Part shown: piece by piece, positions 12,029-23,249 of the stretch | Numbering within the stretch: the stretch's first letter is position 1 | Layout of the letters: each line of letters begins with the position of its first letter | Origin: Bradysia coprophila | Lineage: Eukaryota > Arthropoda > Insecta > Diptera > Sciaridae | DNA length: 64,000 nucleotides | Direction of reading: 5' to 3' | Assembly (NCBI RefSeq): GCF_014529535.1 | Contig: NC_050735.1 | Coordinates: forward strand, 8,939,739-9,003,738 | Position numbers and translations under genes: made by a program | The notes under the pieces: generated by a model | Told to the model about the DNA's origin: nothing | The model's input: the letters and a program-made list of their open reading frames with translations, nothing else | Databases searched by the model: none

Positions 12029-12800
12029 TGTTCCGACAAAAATTCTATTTTTTTTAATTAAAAGAAAATTCCCCAAACAAAAAAGGGTTTTCTTTGATTA
12101 CGATGCAAGGATTCCCGCAGCTGTTAGGAAATAGGTTAATAGTTGATCTAAGCAATTAATGAAAAAGGTTTTCCATTTTTACAGGCCCAGCGTAGACCCT
12201 TCGTGTACAATAGTAATATTTAACTTGTTAAAGACTAACTGACAAAGACTCGTTCATTATGAACTTGAGGATCGATCCTTCATACAAGACCGTGAGCCTG
12301 CACGTAACCGTTTTGGGAAGCTGTCAGTTTTGACATAAGGCTTCTGAAGGAAAGTCGAATGTTAGGAGTTCAATTCCCAAAGGTTCTTCTGTTTTCCTCT
12401 CTTCCTTCTTCGTCATATTTTCCATTTCAGGTAGATGGAAGCCTTCCGCAAACTGAAAGGTGCGACATAGGAATCTCAATGGGAGCTGCAGAAGATAGCT
12501 CACAGTCCGAGATGGACGAATAAATAAATGAGAGTAAAGAGAGTAGCTTTTGTGACGTCACTCCACATTTTTCTTTTGGGCCGGAGTTTTGCGAAACCTG
12601 TTTTTGCTCCATACAAATTTTCTTGTAGCGGAACTCTACGGAAAGTATGTTTTACAGAGCAGTATTGACAGGGACTTATCCCTATAAGCAAAGAAAGAAA
12701 AGAAAGTTTCAGTACTCATGCTTGAAGTGCGTTGCTTGAAGATAATTTTTTTTGTCAAGTTGAATTACTCATATAAACTTTAACAAACCTAGTTGCAGCC
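12029..12800. other. Spacer after NEPRO, no gene seen
   Basis: AT-rich 3' flank of the NEPRO gene. Small reading frames here lack family resemblance. A partial end (GCTTGAAGTGCGTTG near 12721) matches the CAACGCACTT family described at 24.2, 25.8 and 40.2 kb. Confidence 0.4.
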
Positions 12801-12819
12801 ACTGAAAAATTGTGATGCC

Positions 12820-13500
12820 ATCGTCTTCGTGATCAACTGAGAAATGTCTTTACCTGTTCTTTCAGAACCTTGGGCGGTGGAACCTAAGAGTAATTATAGC
12901 TAGAGAGGAAATTTCGAACAAAGTTACGTAAAATATGTGGTTCCAGCATGAAATACGCAATTAGTCAGGAAACACACAATATTTTTATAATTTGATCTTC
13001 ATGTAAAATAAAACAATTCTGCGTTTACAGATAGTGTGGGAAATCAACATGAAGAAAATGTTTTTCTCGAAAATTCAGAATTTTAATCATTCTGGATGTT
13101 GTATTGCTTCGGACGCACCGACCGTTAGACTAATTTTTGAAATTGACGAGTGCAAAGTATGAGAGATCAAATTGAAATTTGGAAATAAAATTTTTGTTGT
13201 ACGCGCCCTAATGACATTCGAACCCGAGACCTCTTGCGTATAAAGCAAGTGGTCAACGATCTGAACCACCGAAATTGGAAATTAAATTTTTGTTCAGTCC
13301 GGTGGTTCAGTTCGTTGACCACTTGCTTCATACGCAAGAGGTCTCGGGTTCGAATCTCATTAGGGCGCGTACAACAAATATTTTAATTCCAAATTTCAAT
13401 TTGATCTCTTATACTTTGCACTCTTCAATTTCAGAATTCAGAATTTTGTTTTTGTTAAGTTCCATTTTACGTATAAACTTCGAAGCCTAATTAATTAAAC
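12820..13500. mobile_element. hAT-type MITE remnant interrupted by a tRNA-like palindrome
   Basis: 12820-12873 carries the MITE end (GATCAACTGAG ... CTGTTCTTTCAGAACCTTG). At 13030-13083 an internal segment of the same family (AGAAAATGTTTTTCTCGAAAATTCAG) is cut, and its continuation (CAGAATTTTGTTTTTGTTAAG) resumes at 13437, as can be seen by comparison with the uninterrupted copy at 13890-13960. The intervening 13084-13436 is a separate palindrome listed next. Confidence 0.65.
13135..13433. repeat. Palindrome carrying two inverted tRNA-like sequences
   Basis: Arms 13135-13273 and 13299-13433 are inverted copies. Each contains a polymerase III B-box-like GGTTCGAATCT (or its variant) and an A-box-like TGGTTCAGTTCG. 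The right copy (13299-13372) has an anticodon-stem look-alike CTTGC-TTCATAC-GCAAG, which would read CAT; the left copy has TTTATAC in the loop. The acceptor and T stems do not pair well, so these are tRNA-derived (SINE-like) sequences, not tRNA genes. Confidence 0.6.
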
Positions 13501-13684
13501 CTAATTAATCCTATATGACCTGTGATATTATCATCAAATGAGCGTATTCTCTTATTTTTTGTTGTACTTTTTATCTACCTTTACGTAATCCTTCTATTGT
13601 AAGAAAATTTGTTAAGCTGACCCCTATTTTGTACTTCACACTAGTGTGAAAAGAAGTGATAATAAAGAACTATTTAAAAAAAAA

Positions 13685-14196
13685 GCCGTTGGCGCAATTG
13701 TGTGTCACCGCCTTCGTGATCTACTCATAGTTGTCTTAACCTGTTCTTTCAGAACCTTCACAATAACAAAGGCACATCGGAGCCATGTCATAACATAGCC
13801 GATTATTGTTGTTGCCAAAGTTCTGAAAGAACAGGTTAAGACAACCACGAAGGCGGTTGACACCAAATTTTATAAACAGATAGTGTGAGAAATCAACTTG
13901 AAGAAAATATTTTTCTCGAAAATTCAGAATTTTGTTTTTGTTAAGTTCCATTTTACATATAAACATCGCAGCCGTTGACGCAATTACACACCGCCCTCGT
14001 GATCAACTCAGCGTTGTCTTAACCTGTTCTTTCAGAACCTTCGGTGAAATGCCAGCTTGATAAAAATATTTTTTTTTTCAAGTTTACTTTTCACACAATC
14101 TCTAATGAGCGTGTTTAACAAAATTGGTCTATTTGTCAAAATTTGTGTTTCACCCGCCTTCGTAAGTGTCTTAACCTGTTGTTTCAGAACCTTGGT
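13685..14196. mobile_element. Cluster of hAT-type MITE copies
   Basis: Three pieces of the CAAGGTTCTGAAAG family are packed together: an end at 13685-13758, a full-length-looking copy at about 13818-14041 (AAAGTTCTGAAAGAACAGG to CTGTTCTTTCAGAACCTT) and another inverted segment ending at 14194 (CTGTTGTTTCAGAACCTTG). No coding sequence. Their mutual divergence shows they are not recent tandem duplicates. Confidence 0.7.
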
Positions 14197-14621
14197 TTGA
14201 CCGAGGTTAACTTCAAACTGTGAAACAAGTTTGTTTTTCAAAAATTCGCGCCTACTCTACTGAATTTAAAATTCATTTTCAGAGAATTTTCTGTTCGAAA
14301 TATATCCACTGGGACCGCACTGGGACCGACTGAAACAAAATGTCAGCCGACATGTCAGCGATTTGATATTCTATTCAAAACAAATAAAAAATCCGAAGTT
14401 AAAGTGAAATAACCATCCTAGCATTAAGGTTCAATTCGGAGCACGATAGAAAATTGAAGGTACGTGCTTGGTCATTGGTATAAGTGACGAAAACAACCGT
14501 TTTCCCAGCAATAATTGCAGATTGAAGTTAATTGGTGTACGCAGTTGTTCATTTGATTTATTTTCCTTTCATACAGATTGACACTGTGTTGTGGGGTTGG
14601 GGCCCTCTTGCAGCCAGAAGA

Positions 14622-17600
14622 ATGGGAGGCGACATTATTAATAGTAAGTAGTTTAGTAGCAAGTTAAATGTGTTTATTGTTATTGTTGAAGACGTCAAAA
14701 TTAAGAGATGAGCACTGGTTAGTGATCCTTTATAGCAACGCTGAAGTCAGTAAAAAATCGTTCATCAAACATTAAACGACGACGCTGTAAACAGAAGAAA
14801 TAGTAAATTTGTATCGTATTCAAAACGCGGAACTTTGAACAGTATCAACACTTTGAATCTCCTTGACGCTCTCTCTCAAAATCAACAAACGAGAGGTAAA
14901 TATGTTCAAAGTTGTGGTAGGTACCGTTCAAAATTACGCGTTTTGACGCTCTTTAGATATTTTCCTCGCAGAACTCTTGTAGACTGAAAGTGGTGATAAT
15001 TTTGACTTACCACAATGATCTAGAGCCTCTAGAGCTTCCTGTGACCATTTTTGAAAAATTAATTTAATTTTCCGAATTTCAGGTGATCGACCACCATCTC
15101 CATCACGGCTGTCACACACTTCCGAAAAGCATCCACGTGTGACCCTAATCGAATTGAATACGTTGCGTCGTCACCGTGAATTATGTGATGTGGTCTTAAA
15201 TGTTGGCGGTCGAAAGATTTTCGCCCATCGAGTTATTTTGTCGGCATGCAGTCCATACTTCCGGGCCATGTTCACCGGCGAACTGGAGGAATCACGGCAG
15301 ACTGAAGTGACGATTCGTGACATTGACGAAAATGCAATGGACAGCCTGATCGACTTCTGTTACACATCGCACATTGTCGTCGAAGAATCGAACGTACAAA
15401 CACTACTTCCAGCAGCGTGTCTGCTGCAACTGGCCGAAATCCAAGACATTTGCTGCGAATTCCTGAAGCGACAATTGGATCCAACGAATTGTTTGGGCAT
15501 TCGTGCATTTGCTGATACGCATTCGTGCCGCGAACTGCTCCGCATTGCCGACAAATTTACGCAGCACAATTTCCAGGAAGTTATGGAAAGTGAAGAATTC
15601 CTACTCTTACCAGTCGGACAACTCGTTGACATTATTTGTAGTGACGAACTGAATGTACGGTCCGAGGAGCAGGTATTCAATGCCGTTATGGCATGGCTGA
15701 AAATGAATGTTGCTGATCGTCGACAGCATTTACCGCAGGCAAGTTACACGACTAAATTCCTTCCAGCAAACGGAATCATTTTAATTCCTCCTTACCAGGT
15801 CCTACAACACGTTCGTCTGCCACTGTTGAGTCCGAAGTTTTTAGTGGGAACCGTCGGCTCTGATTTGTTAGTTCGCTCGGATGAAGCGTGCCGGGACTTG
15901 GTTGATGAAGCCAAAAATTATTTACTATTACCTCAAGAACGTCCATTGATGCAAGGTCCTCGAACGAGACCGCGCAAGCCGACTCGACGCGGAGAAGTAT
16001 TGTTTGCTGTTGGTGGTTGGTGTTCTGGTGATGCAATTGCCAGGTAAATCTAACGCTTACCCAGTTGCTTACTGTTAAAACTGACCCTTGCCTTCGTTAC
16101 AGTGTTGAACGTTTCGATCCGCAAACAAATGAATGGAAAATGGTTGCGCCAATGAGCAAACGTCGATGTGGTGTCGGTGTTGCTGTTCTATTCGAACTAC
16201 TTTATGCCGTCGGTGGACACGATGGACAATCGTATTTGAACAGTATTGAGCGATACGATCCTCAAACAAATCAGTGGTCTTGTGACGTTGCACCAACAAC
16301 TTCGTGTCGTACGAGTGTCGGTGTAGCTGTTTTAGGTAAGAGTTCAGCTGGTTTATTGGAAGAGGAACGAAAGTAAAAGGATTTCGATCTCGTTTTCCCC
16401 AGAAAATTTCTTATATGCCGTCGGTGGACAGGATGGTGTTCAGTGCTTAAACCACGTAGAACGATACGATCCGAAAGAGAATAAATGGGCAAAAGTTGCT
16501 GCGATGACCACTCGTAGATTGGGTGTTGCTGTTGCAGTGCTCGGTGGTTATTTGTATGCTATAGGCGGTTCCGATGGACAATGTCCGCTGAACACAGTCG
16601 AGCGATATGATCCAAGGTGAGCGATGCCCATTTTACGAAAATAGAAACGAAATTCCTAACCGACGATCGTGTTCTATGTCCAGACAAAATAAATGGTGCG
16701 CGGTGAGTCCGATGTCAACCAGAAGAAAGCATTTAGGATGCGCCGTATTCAACAATTACATTTATGCTGTTGGTGGCCGTGATGATTGCATGGAATTATC
16801 TTCGGCTGAAAGATATAATCCGCACACGAACACTTGGAGTCCGATTGTAGCGATGACATCACGCAGAAGTGGCGTAAGTATTGTGTTTGGCGTGGTGTTT
16901 TCCGTCGATAATTTATTGAATTTTCTCTGTTCTCTTGCATTCAGGTGGGACTAGCTGTTGTTAATGGTAAGTGATTATCAGTTTCGGCCAAGTGAAATCC
17001 TAAAATCGAAAACCTGATCCTCCCTTGATGTTCCGAAAAGTGTAAATTGGTTCCTTAAATTGATTGAACGTAATAGTTGCTAATGTACTCAGTGCTGTTC
17101 AACAAAATATTTTTTACAACAACTGTGGCTCTGTCCGCATCAAGTAGAATAGCTTCAGAACAGTACGACGTCTTTAAGTGGGGCATTTGATCGCTGCCTT
17201 TTTATAAGCGAACGATGGCGCATAACTGTTGTCTCAGTTTCTTGACGGCTGTGTTTTAGATGACTTTATTGCAACAAATTTTTGATTTGATAGCTTCATT
17301 CCTGATTGTCTCGCTCGAGACCACACGACGAAATTTATCAAACAGTGACATTTATTCCTTAGCTGTGGAAACTTCTGAAGACTTAAAGTCTAGACGTTCT
17401 TTCTCCTCCAAACCAATAACCCTCTTTGAGTTGGAAAATGTTCTTTATTTAATGGCAGGGACATTATTACCGACACAGGGCAACGAATTGAATCTTAGAT
17501 TTATCTTATATCTTTTGTTGTTGGTATTGGTGTCATTTCCGTGGGGGATTAAAGTTACTTTTTGGGAAATCACTTCCCCGTTCTTTGGGTTAATAAATCG

Positions 17601-18052
17601 GCTCAAGTGATCCAACTACTTGTTCTAGTGTGATCACTTTAATTGCTCGTCGTTTCGTTTTAAACTGCTTCTCGCTAAACATTTCTTTTGCTTCGCTAAA
17701 AATAGGCCAACTGTATGCTGTTGGAGGATTCGATGGTACTGCGTACCTTAAAACCATCGAAGTCTACGACCCGGAAACGAATCAATGGCGTTTGTGCGGT
17801 TGCATGAACTATCGTCGACTTGGAGGTGGAGTGGGAGTGATGCGAGCTCCACAAACGGAGAACTATATGTGGTAAGTTCAACATGCCAAGATTTTGCAAG
17901 ATCTGAAGTTGAATTTTGGGAATTTCTGAGAATTCTGAAAATTATTAAAAAATTCTTGTGAAAAATGTTGGACTTCGGGCATCAAGAACGACTTGAAATT
18001 AACAGAATTTTCGTCATCTTTTTGCAGGATACGCAAAGATTCGGTGGTGTAA
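14622..18052 (+). CDS. dbo: Diablo / KLHL20, BTB-BACK-Kelch substrate adaptor of Cullin-3 ligase
   Basis: Nine coding exons: 14622-14643, 15083-15738, 15799-16043, 16103-16335, 16403-16616, 16684-16873, 16945-16966, 17706-17871, 18028-18052, giving 590 residues. Every junction restores frame and matches the fly diablo sequence as I know it. Order: short N-terminus with [20 protein letters not shown] domain about 35-145 ([20 protein letters not shown]), BACK domain about 150-255, six Kelch repeats to about 580 (repeated YAVGG.DG and VERYDP). KLHL20-type proteins recruit substrates to Cullin-3 ubiquitin ligases; in flies diablo has been linked to protein turnover at synapses. Oddities: a 22-nt exon, a GC-AG intron that is open in frame, and a short IRKDSVV C-terminus. 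A likely 5' UTR intron runs 14459-14576. The first 8-residue exon is the least certain. Confidence 0.93.
16967..17705 (+). other. 739-nt intron of dbo between microexon and last Kelch exon
   Basis: The intron starts GTAAGTG and ends AAAATAG. It contains an open frame (17260-17610) with hydrophobic composition but no family resemblance and no Kelch motif, so I treat it as intronic. No repeat was recognised. Confidence 0.6.
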
Positions 18053-18529
18053 GCCAGACTTCTATCCAAAATCCAGCCACTGCTAGCCACGTTTAGACAC
18101 TCTTATCAATTTTTTTTTTGTGGATTCAAGCATCCAGTTAAATTTTTATAAATTTTTTTGTAAAGTGTTCATCATGCTGTTTTGTTGGTAGATCGCGCCG
18201 CTTAACTTATAACGGCATTGAAAATTTAATTGAAATTTAAAAACAAAATTCAAATCTCCCTATCTTTAAGTTCTTGCAAATAATATATTATTAAACTGAC
18301 ACGTAACGTTTTAGGTTTAAAGATAATCAAATATGAAAATTTAAGACAAAATTAAATATTTAAATTATTAAACGGATGGTATTTCAATTGGGGCTGCTGT
18401 AATGGTAATTTCTGTTGATCATACGAAGACTCACAAAAAGATTGACAGAAGTTTTCAGGGATAGTGACGTAATAGAACCCATGACTAACATTTCAGTCTT
18501 AGATGAATAAATAGCTATTGGTTCACAGA

Positions 18530-18920
18530 GGAAAAAAAAGTTGGAAATGCGATGGTGTCACCACAGAAAATGAAATTTCCAACCGGGGGAAGAAAATAGG
18601 AAATTCCCGAAATCGCAAGAGTTGGGACTTCCCATTTCCTTCCAGAGGTAAACACAACGTTTTTCACAAGTGCGAGGTATGATTATCCATTGTTCTCTAC
18701 ACAAAAATATCAATTTGTTACCAGATTTTACAAAACAAATCGGTTACAGTTCTTGAGAGAAAATTTCTTTTTTCTCTCCTGTCAAAACAAGAAAGGAGAA
18801 AATAGACGTTTTCTATCCTGAACCGTCATCAGTCAAAGCGTCAACAAAATGTCATGTTCTCGTGGCTAATTGAGTGGTGAAGAAAAGTTAATCACACGGG
18901 ACATAGGAAAAATCAATTAC
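18530..18920. repeat. Copy of a dispersed AAACACAACGTTTTTCA family
   Basis: Contains AAAGTTGGAAATGCGATGG, GTAAACACAACGTTTTTCAC and TGAGTGG(T)GAAGAAAAGTTAATCACAC in order. The same modules in variable order and orientation recur near 6560-6860, 34270-34370, 37100-37260, 41806-42423 and 46330-46500. The family is non-coding and its exact ends are uncertain. Confidence 0.5.
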
Positions 18921-19130
18921 CTCAGCGCAGGGTTGTAAAAAGACTATATCCAGAGTACCGGAAAGTTCTACTGCTGAACGACCAGACACCGTACAGATAA
19001 AGATTTTATCGTTCAAGTCATTCTTAATTTGAGGTAATTGTGCATGACCTGGTCTGACCTGTTCTTAGCTATAAAAGAACACACATATGATCCACTCAAT
19101 AAATCTCTAATCAATTGATTCAGGCCAATT

Positions 19131-19290
19131 GCACATCTAGTGCCTAAAAAAACACTTTATTTGCACTCGATGTGATAATGGTTATTTATGACATCGAGTA
19201 CAAAGTACTTTGTTAGGCTCTAGATGTGTAATTATGACACGAAGCCACAAGCCGTTTGTCATAATACACATCGTGAGCCAATAAAGTACT
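19131..19290. repeat. Inverted repeat with CACATCGA / TCGATGTG ends
   Basis: CACATCTAGTGCC...ACTCGATGTG at 19131-19173 is followed by inverted versions (GACATCGAGTACAAAGTACTTTG, CTCTAGATGTG) up to 19227 and another at about 19265 (CACATCGTGAGCC). Folds as an imperfect hairpin. No gene. Confidence 0.5.
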
Positions 19291-19369
19291 TTGCACCCAG
19301 ATTTATACAACGATTTATGCAACAGAGGCATTAAAGTTGGAAAATTTTGTACATTATGATACTATTACC

Positions 19370-19800
19370 GTGGAGAATCGCCAAAAATAAGTGTGAAGTG
19401 TGAAGAAACACCCAGAAACATAAGGAATCGTAAATTTGTCTTGATGGCGTTTCTTCACACTTCGGCGTTTTTTCTTAGCGTTTCTTCACTGTCGATTTTC
19501 CTGGGCGTTTCTTCACACTTTGGCGACTTTTTTTGACAATTCATAATTTATGGTTGAAACGCCAAGAAATATCTCCAGGGTGTGAAGAAACTTCAAGAAC
19601 CATGAAGAATAAAACTTGTCTTTATGGCATTTCTTCACACTTTGGTGATTTTTCTTGGCGTTTCTTCGCATTCTGGTGATTTAACAAATCAAGCATAAAT
19701 TATGAATTGCCAAGAAAAATCGTCAAAGTGTGAAGAAACGCCTAGAAATATCAACAGAGTGTGAAGAATTGCCAGAAAAAATATCTTGGCGATTTGACTT
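19370..19800. repeat. Clustered direct and inverted GTGTGAAGAAACGCC repeats
   Basis: Nine or more copies of a core close to GTGTGAAGAAACGCCAAGAA occur in both orientations (for example direct at 19397, 19579, 19729; inverted GGCGTTTCTTCACAC at 19447, 19502, 19628). The two halves can pair with each other. No reading frame or target duplication was identified. Confidence 0.65.
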
Positions 19801-20536
19801 TGGCGATACTTGACTGTCAAAGACACTGACAAAATTAGGGGCAAAATATTGAAAAGTGGAAGAATTGAATTGTTGATTCAAAATGAGAGAGGCAGTAAGT
19901 CACTTTCCACTTTTATCTCTAATAGTTACATAAAGGATTTTTTATGTGTGATGAAGGCGTTGAAGGCATAATTAGAGACGTGTCTAGCGATTGCTTCATC
20001 ATGTTGCCATATGCCGTGGGAGAAATCGTGGAAAGTCTGTCTTGAGCTGTCCCAAAAATGGTTTATTTACTTGTTGTATTCTTCTGTTTGTTTATCTTCC
20101 TGTTTTTGGCTGGAAATACAAACCATCACATTCTCAATTTCGAATAAGGCGCCAAACAAAGACAACCTCCAGTACACGTTCCCGTTATGATGAGAGAGCG
20201 CTTTGCTGTTAAACGTCCGAAGCAAAAGAAAATTGAGAGAGTATCGTGCTCATTTTGACAGATCCCACAACCCAGATGCATTGTTTTAATCTACTCTCAA
20301 CGCTCTCACAAAACAGTTCAAGGGACTAGTACAATTCAGTGAAAGTAAAATGGCGAATGTTGATTTAATACGAAAACAATTTTTTTTTGTAAAAACCGTC
20401 TAACACTTTTGACGACATTTCATCCTTGTTAAAGGTTTGTTGCTTAAGTTTAAATGAACCAAATGGAACATTAGAGTAACGGAGGCATTCTTTTCATTGA
20501 AGTTACATTCTCCATCAAACAAAATCAACCCACAAA

Positions 20537-21076
20537 ATGAACTCGCCACCGTACCACAATTCGACAAAGAGATCCCGTCTGACAGCGACTGATGCATCTA
20601 TCGTACAATCCGAAAAGGAAATGCTTGAGAATTCGTCGTACATCATCAACACCTACGTTGAAATGACAAATGAAGAACTTCAGACGTGGCAAAAGTCCGT
20701 CATGAACCGATGTTTGCATGAAAATAAAGTCAATTACCTTCTCGACCAGCTGAAGAGTATGGACCCAACCGATTTCAATTATCCAGCCACCCGATTTTAT
20801 CATTCGAATTCGGTTATGGGCCGGACGCGATCATTGAGTTTCGAAGACTGTGCTATCTCAATGGCAATCGACAACTGTGGATTACAACAAACAAGCGGAT
20901 CAGACGTTGTGTTGGACTCGATGCGTAACGATAGTACAGAAGTGACTGTTGCGAACAGAGCAGTACGAGCACCGGACCCGATAAACCATTCGAATTTCAT
21001 TGAGACAGCTGTTGCGGTAGCTATACAAGAAAAGGGGCTGTCGCCTAGTAACATTCAAGTGTCGCCGAACAGATAG
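20537..21076 (+). CDS. Unrecognised 179-residue protein
   Basis: A continuous frame with fly-like codon usage and no internal stops encodes a polar protein starting MNSPPYHNSTKRSRLT. I do not recognise the family. A helical, acidic N-terminal third (EKEMLENSSYIINTYVEMTN) is followed by a region with two related motifs: SFEDCAISMAIDNCGL (about residues 99-114) and NFIETAVAVAIQEKGL (about 152-167), both of form F-x-(E/D)-x-A-(I/V)-x-x-A-I-x-x-x-G-L. A basic KRSR near the N-terminus could act in nuclear import. It has no predicted membrane segment. It may be a single-exon gene or the last coding exon of a longer one; no in-frame coding was found directly upstream. AATAAA occurs at about 21177. 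Confidence 0.6.
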   Translation: MNSPPYHNSTKRSRLTATDASIVQSEKEMLENSSYIINTYVEMTNEELQTWQKSVMNRCLHENKVNYLLDQLKSMDPTDFNYPATRFYHSNSVMGRTRSLSFEDCAISMAIDNCGLQQTSGSDVVLDSMRNDSTEVTVANRAVRAPDPINHSNFIETAVAVAIQEKGLSPSNIQVSPNR

Positions 21077-22940
21077 TTTAGTGTGTTCGGATGTAATTGA
21101 AACATTGTTGAGTGGGTATGTGATTTAAAGTTCTCTGTTCTTGTTGACGCTTTCCCGCCCGGGGGGAAACGCATTAAAATAAACACCTCAAAGGTGGCGA
21201 ATCTGTCGATGAGTCATTACGCTAACAGAACTTTTGTTTCTTAATTTCCATAGTGCAACGGTCCTTTATTACTGATCCATTTACCATTCGCTTATTGAAT
21301 TGAACGATCACCGTTCTCATAAAAGATTTTCTCGTCATAGTAAAACAGAACGGACGGCTTTATCACCAGTTATCGACAACGACGACAACAATAAATACAG
21401 AGATCTGGCTAACGTGTGATAGCAAAGTAGAAATGAACTTCATTCCCTGAAGCGAAATTATTTTATTTCAGTCTGTCGAAAATACTTAGATCTGAAGTAA
21501 TAGATTCGATAACTGTCCCGATGATATACTTGCCGTCTGTGGAAGGTTAATGAAAAAATAAATGTTTTGTGAAGAAGCGATGTGATAAGATGCTGAAAGT
21601 TGCTATCAGTGCAATCATTTTCGATAGTCTGACAAGAAAGTCATGTCCAATCGGAATCTTCTCTCCGTATTGCCATACCACTAGGGAAGAGGTGTTCCTT
21701 TCCGTTTTATTCCAATTCAAATCAATGATGAATCTGGAAATCCTGTTTACTTCTTCACAATGAATGAGGGAGGGACTATTTTTGGGACAACGTTTTCCCA
21801 TATTTTCTTGAACTTTCGAACATTTGTCCAAATTTTCACTTTTCCACACAAAAAAAAATTGTGAAAATTAAGGGAAATATGGGAAATTGTTTTACCAAGA
21901 GTATTCCCTGATTTGTTGTGTATCTTTTGAATATTTTGCGTAGCCGAACCTCCAGAATCAGCTGGTGATTAAGATAGGACTACTTCATTTCAGTGACACT
22001 AATTAAAAGTAGGAAAAAACAAAAAAAAAGTTTCAATTGTTGCAGTAACAGTGTCTTGTAATTTTAGAAATTATTTTAATTGTGCGTACTAATTGTTAGG
22101 CTTAGTGGACCGTTCTATTTTAATTTACATTTCAAAATCTCATCTGAAACATTTTTTTTTATTTTTCGATTTTATTTTTTCATAACTTAAGTAGATCGTA
22201 AAACGTGGAGCAGTTATTTATATGTACAAAAAATATATTCTATTCAATTAAATGCTTATTTGAGTTAAATGTTGTGGCTTTTATTTGGACTCGACAAGTG
22301 ACAAATTCGAAACTGTTGAATTGAAGAACTCATTGCACTCCAATTAATCGGCTTAATATATGACAAAATTTTCATTACTGTTTCGCACACGTAAAAAGCC
22401 CCACTTTCATGTCTAAGTTGTTCTAGCTGTTATTATCAATTTTTTTAAATACGTTTGTTATTTTAAACGTCAAATGATTAGAGAAACGGAAAAAAACAAC
22501 TCAGTTACGGCATTTTTAAGTGTGCAGAACAGTAATAGAAAATCAAACACTTATTGGTTAAGAATAGCAGAAAAATAAGTTTCCTTGTTTGGAAATTATT
22601 TTGCCAATTAGGAGTTTTCGACCAGGTGTAAATTAGTCAAACAATTTTGAATGATCATGATCATTCTAACAAATAAAATTTGCCCACTCCTGAGACATGG
22701 GCTACAATCACATCATATAAAAAAAAAGGTCCAAACAATTACGTACGTTATTTTACTTACTAAGCCACTATTACGGGCTTGCATTACATCCGAGGTTTCA
22801 AATTTTTATTTTGACAAGTGGAAATACAGCGCTTTTCTTCGGGTCAGGCCATAACATCCCCACTCGTCAAAATAAAAATTTGGAGCCTCGTACGTACAGT
22901 GCTTTACGTGCTTCTGGTCGGTAAATGCGAAAAATTAACT
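21077..22940. other. Spacer with small inverted repeats, no gene seen
   Basis: AT-rich. One clear inverted pair is 22796-22888: CAAATTTTTATTTTGACAAG and its inverse CGTCAAAATAAAAATTTG. At 21768 a sequence GAGGGACTATTTTTGGGA resembles the end of the CAGGG element family found at 30.97, 50.35 and 57.2 kb, but no partner end with a target duplication was found. Confidence 0.45.
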
Positions 22941-22952
22941 CAAGTAATTGCA

Positions 22953-23174
22953 TTGAGTGAGCTCATTGAGTAACGGAAGCTCAGTGAGTAACGGGAGTTC
23001 AGTGAGTAACGGGAGTTCAGTGAGTAACGGGAGTTCAGTGAGTAACGGGAGCTCAGTGAGTAACGGGATCTCAGTGAGTAACGGGATCTCAGTGAGTAAC
23101 GGGAGCTCAGTGAGTAACGGGAGTTCAGTGAGTAACGGGAGCTCAGTGAGTAACGGGAGCCCAGTGAGTAACGG
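22953..23174. repeat. 18-bp minisatellite AGTGAGTAACGGGAGYTC
   Basis: About 12-13 tandem copies of an 18-bp unit, with variants only at a few positions (GAGCTC, GAGTTC, GATCTC, GAGCCC). Because 18 is a multiple of three, both strands stay open: plus reads (SVSNGS)n and minus reads (RYSLSS)n. The low-complexity frames are taken as a by-product. Confidence 0.9.
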
Positions 23175-23249
23175 TAAATTTCACACATGAAGTACCATTT
23201 CCCAAGGCTGTAAACGTTTGGGTCCCAAAGTTTACAGCCTTGCGATTTC

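Noticed and set aside
13200-13372. Two tRNA genes (Met and Ile)
   Set aside because: Anticodon hairpins and B boxes are present but acceptor and T stems do not pair; they are in a palindromic repeat.
17260-17610. 116-residue frame inside the diablo intron
   Set aside because: No family resemblance, and flanking Kelch exons splice cleanly around it.
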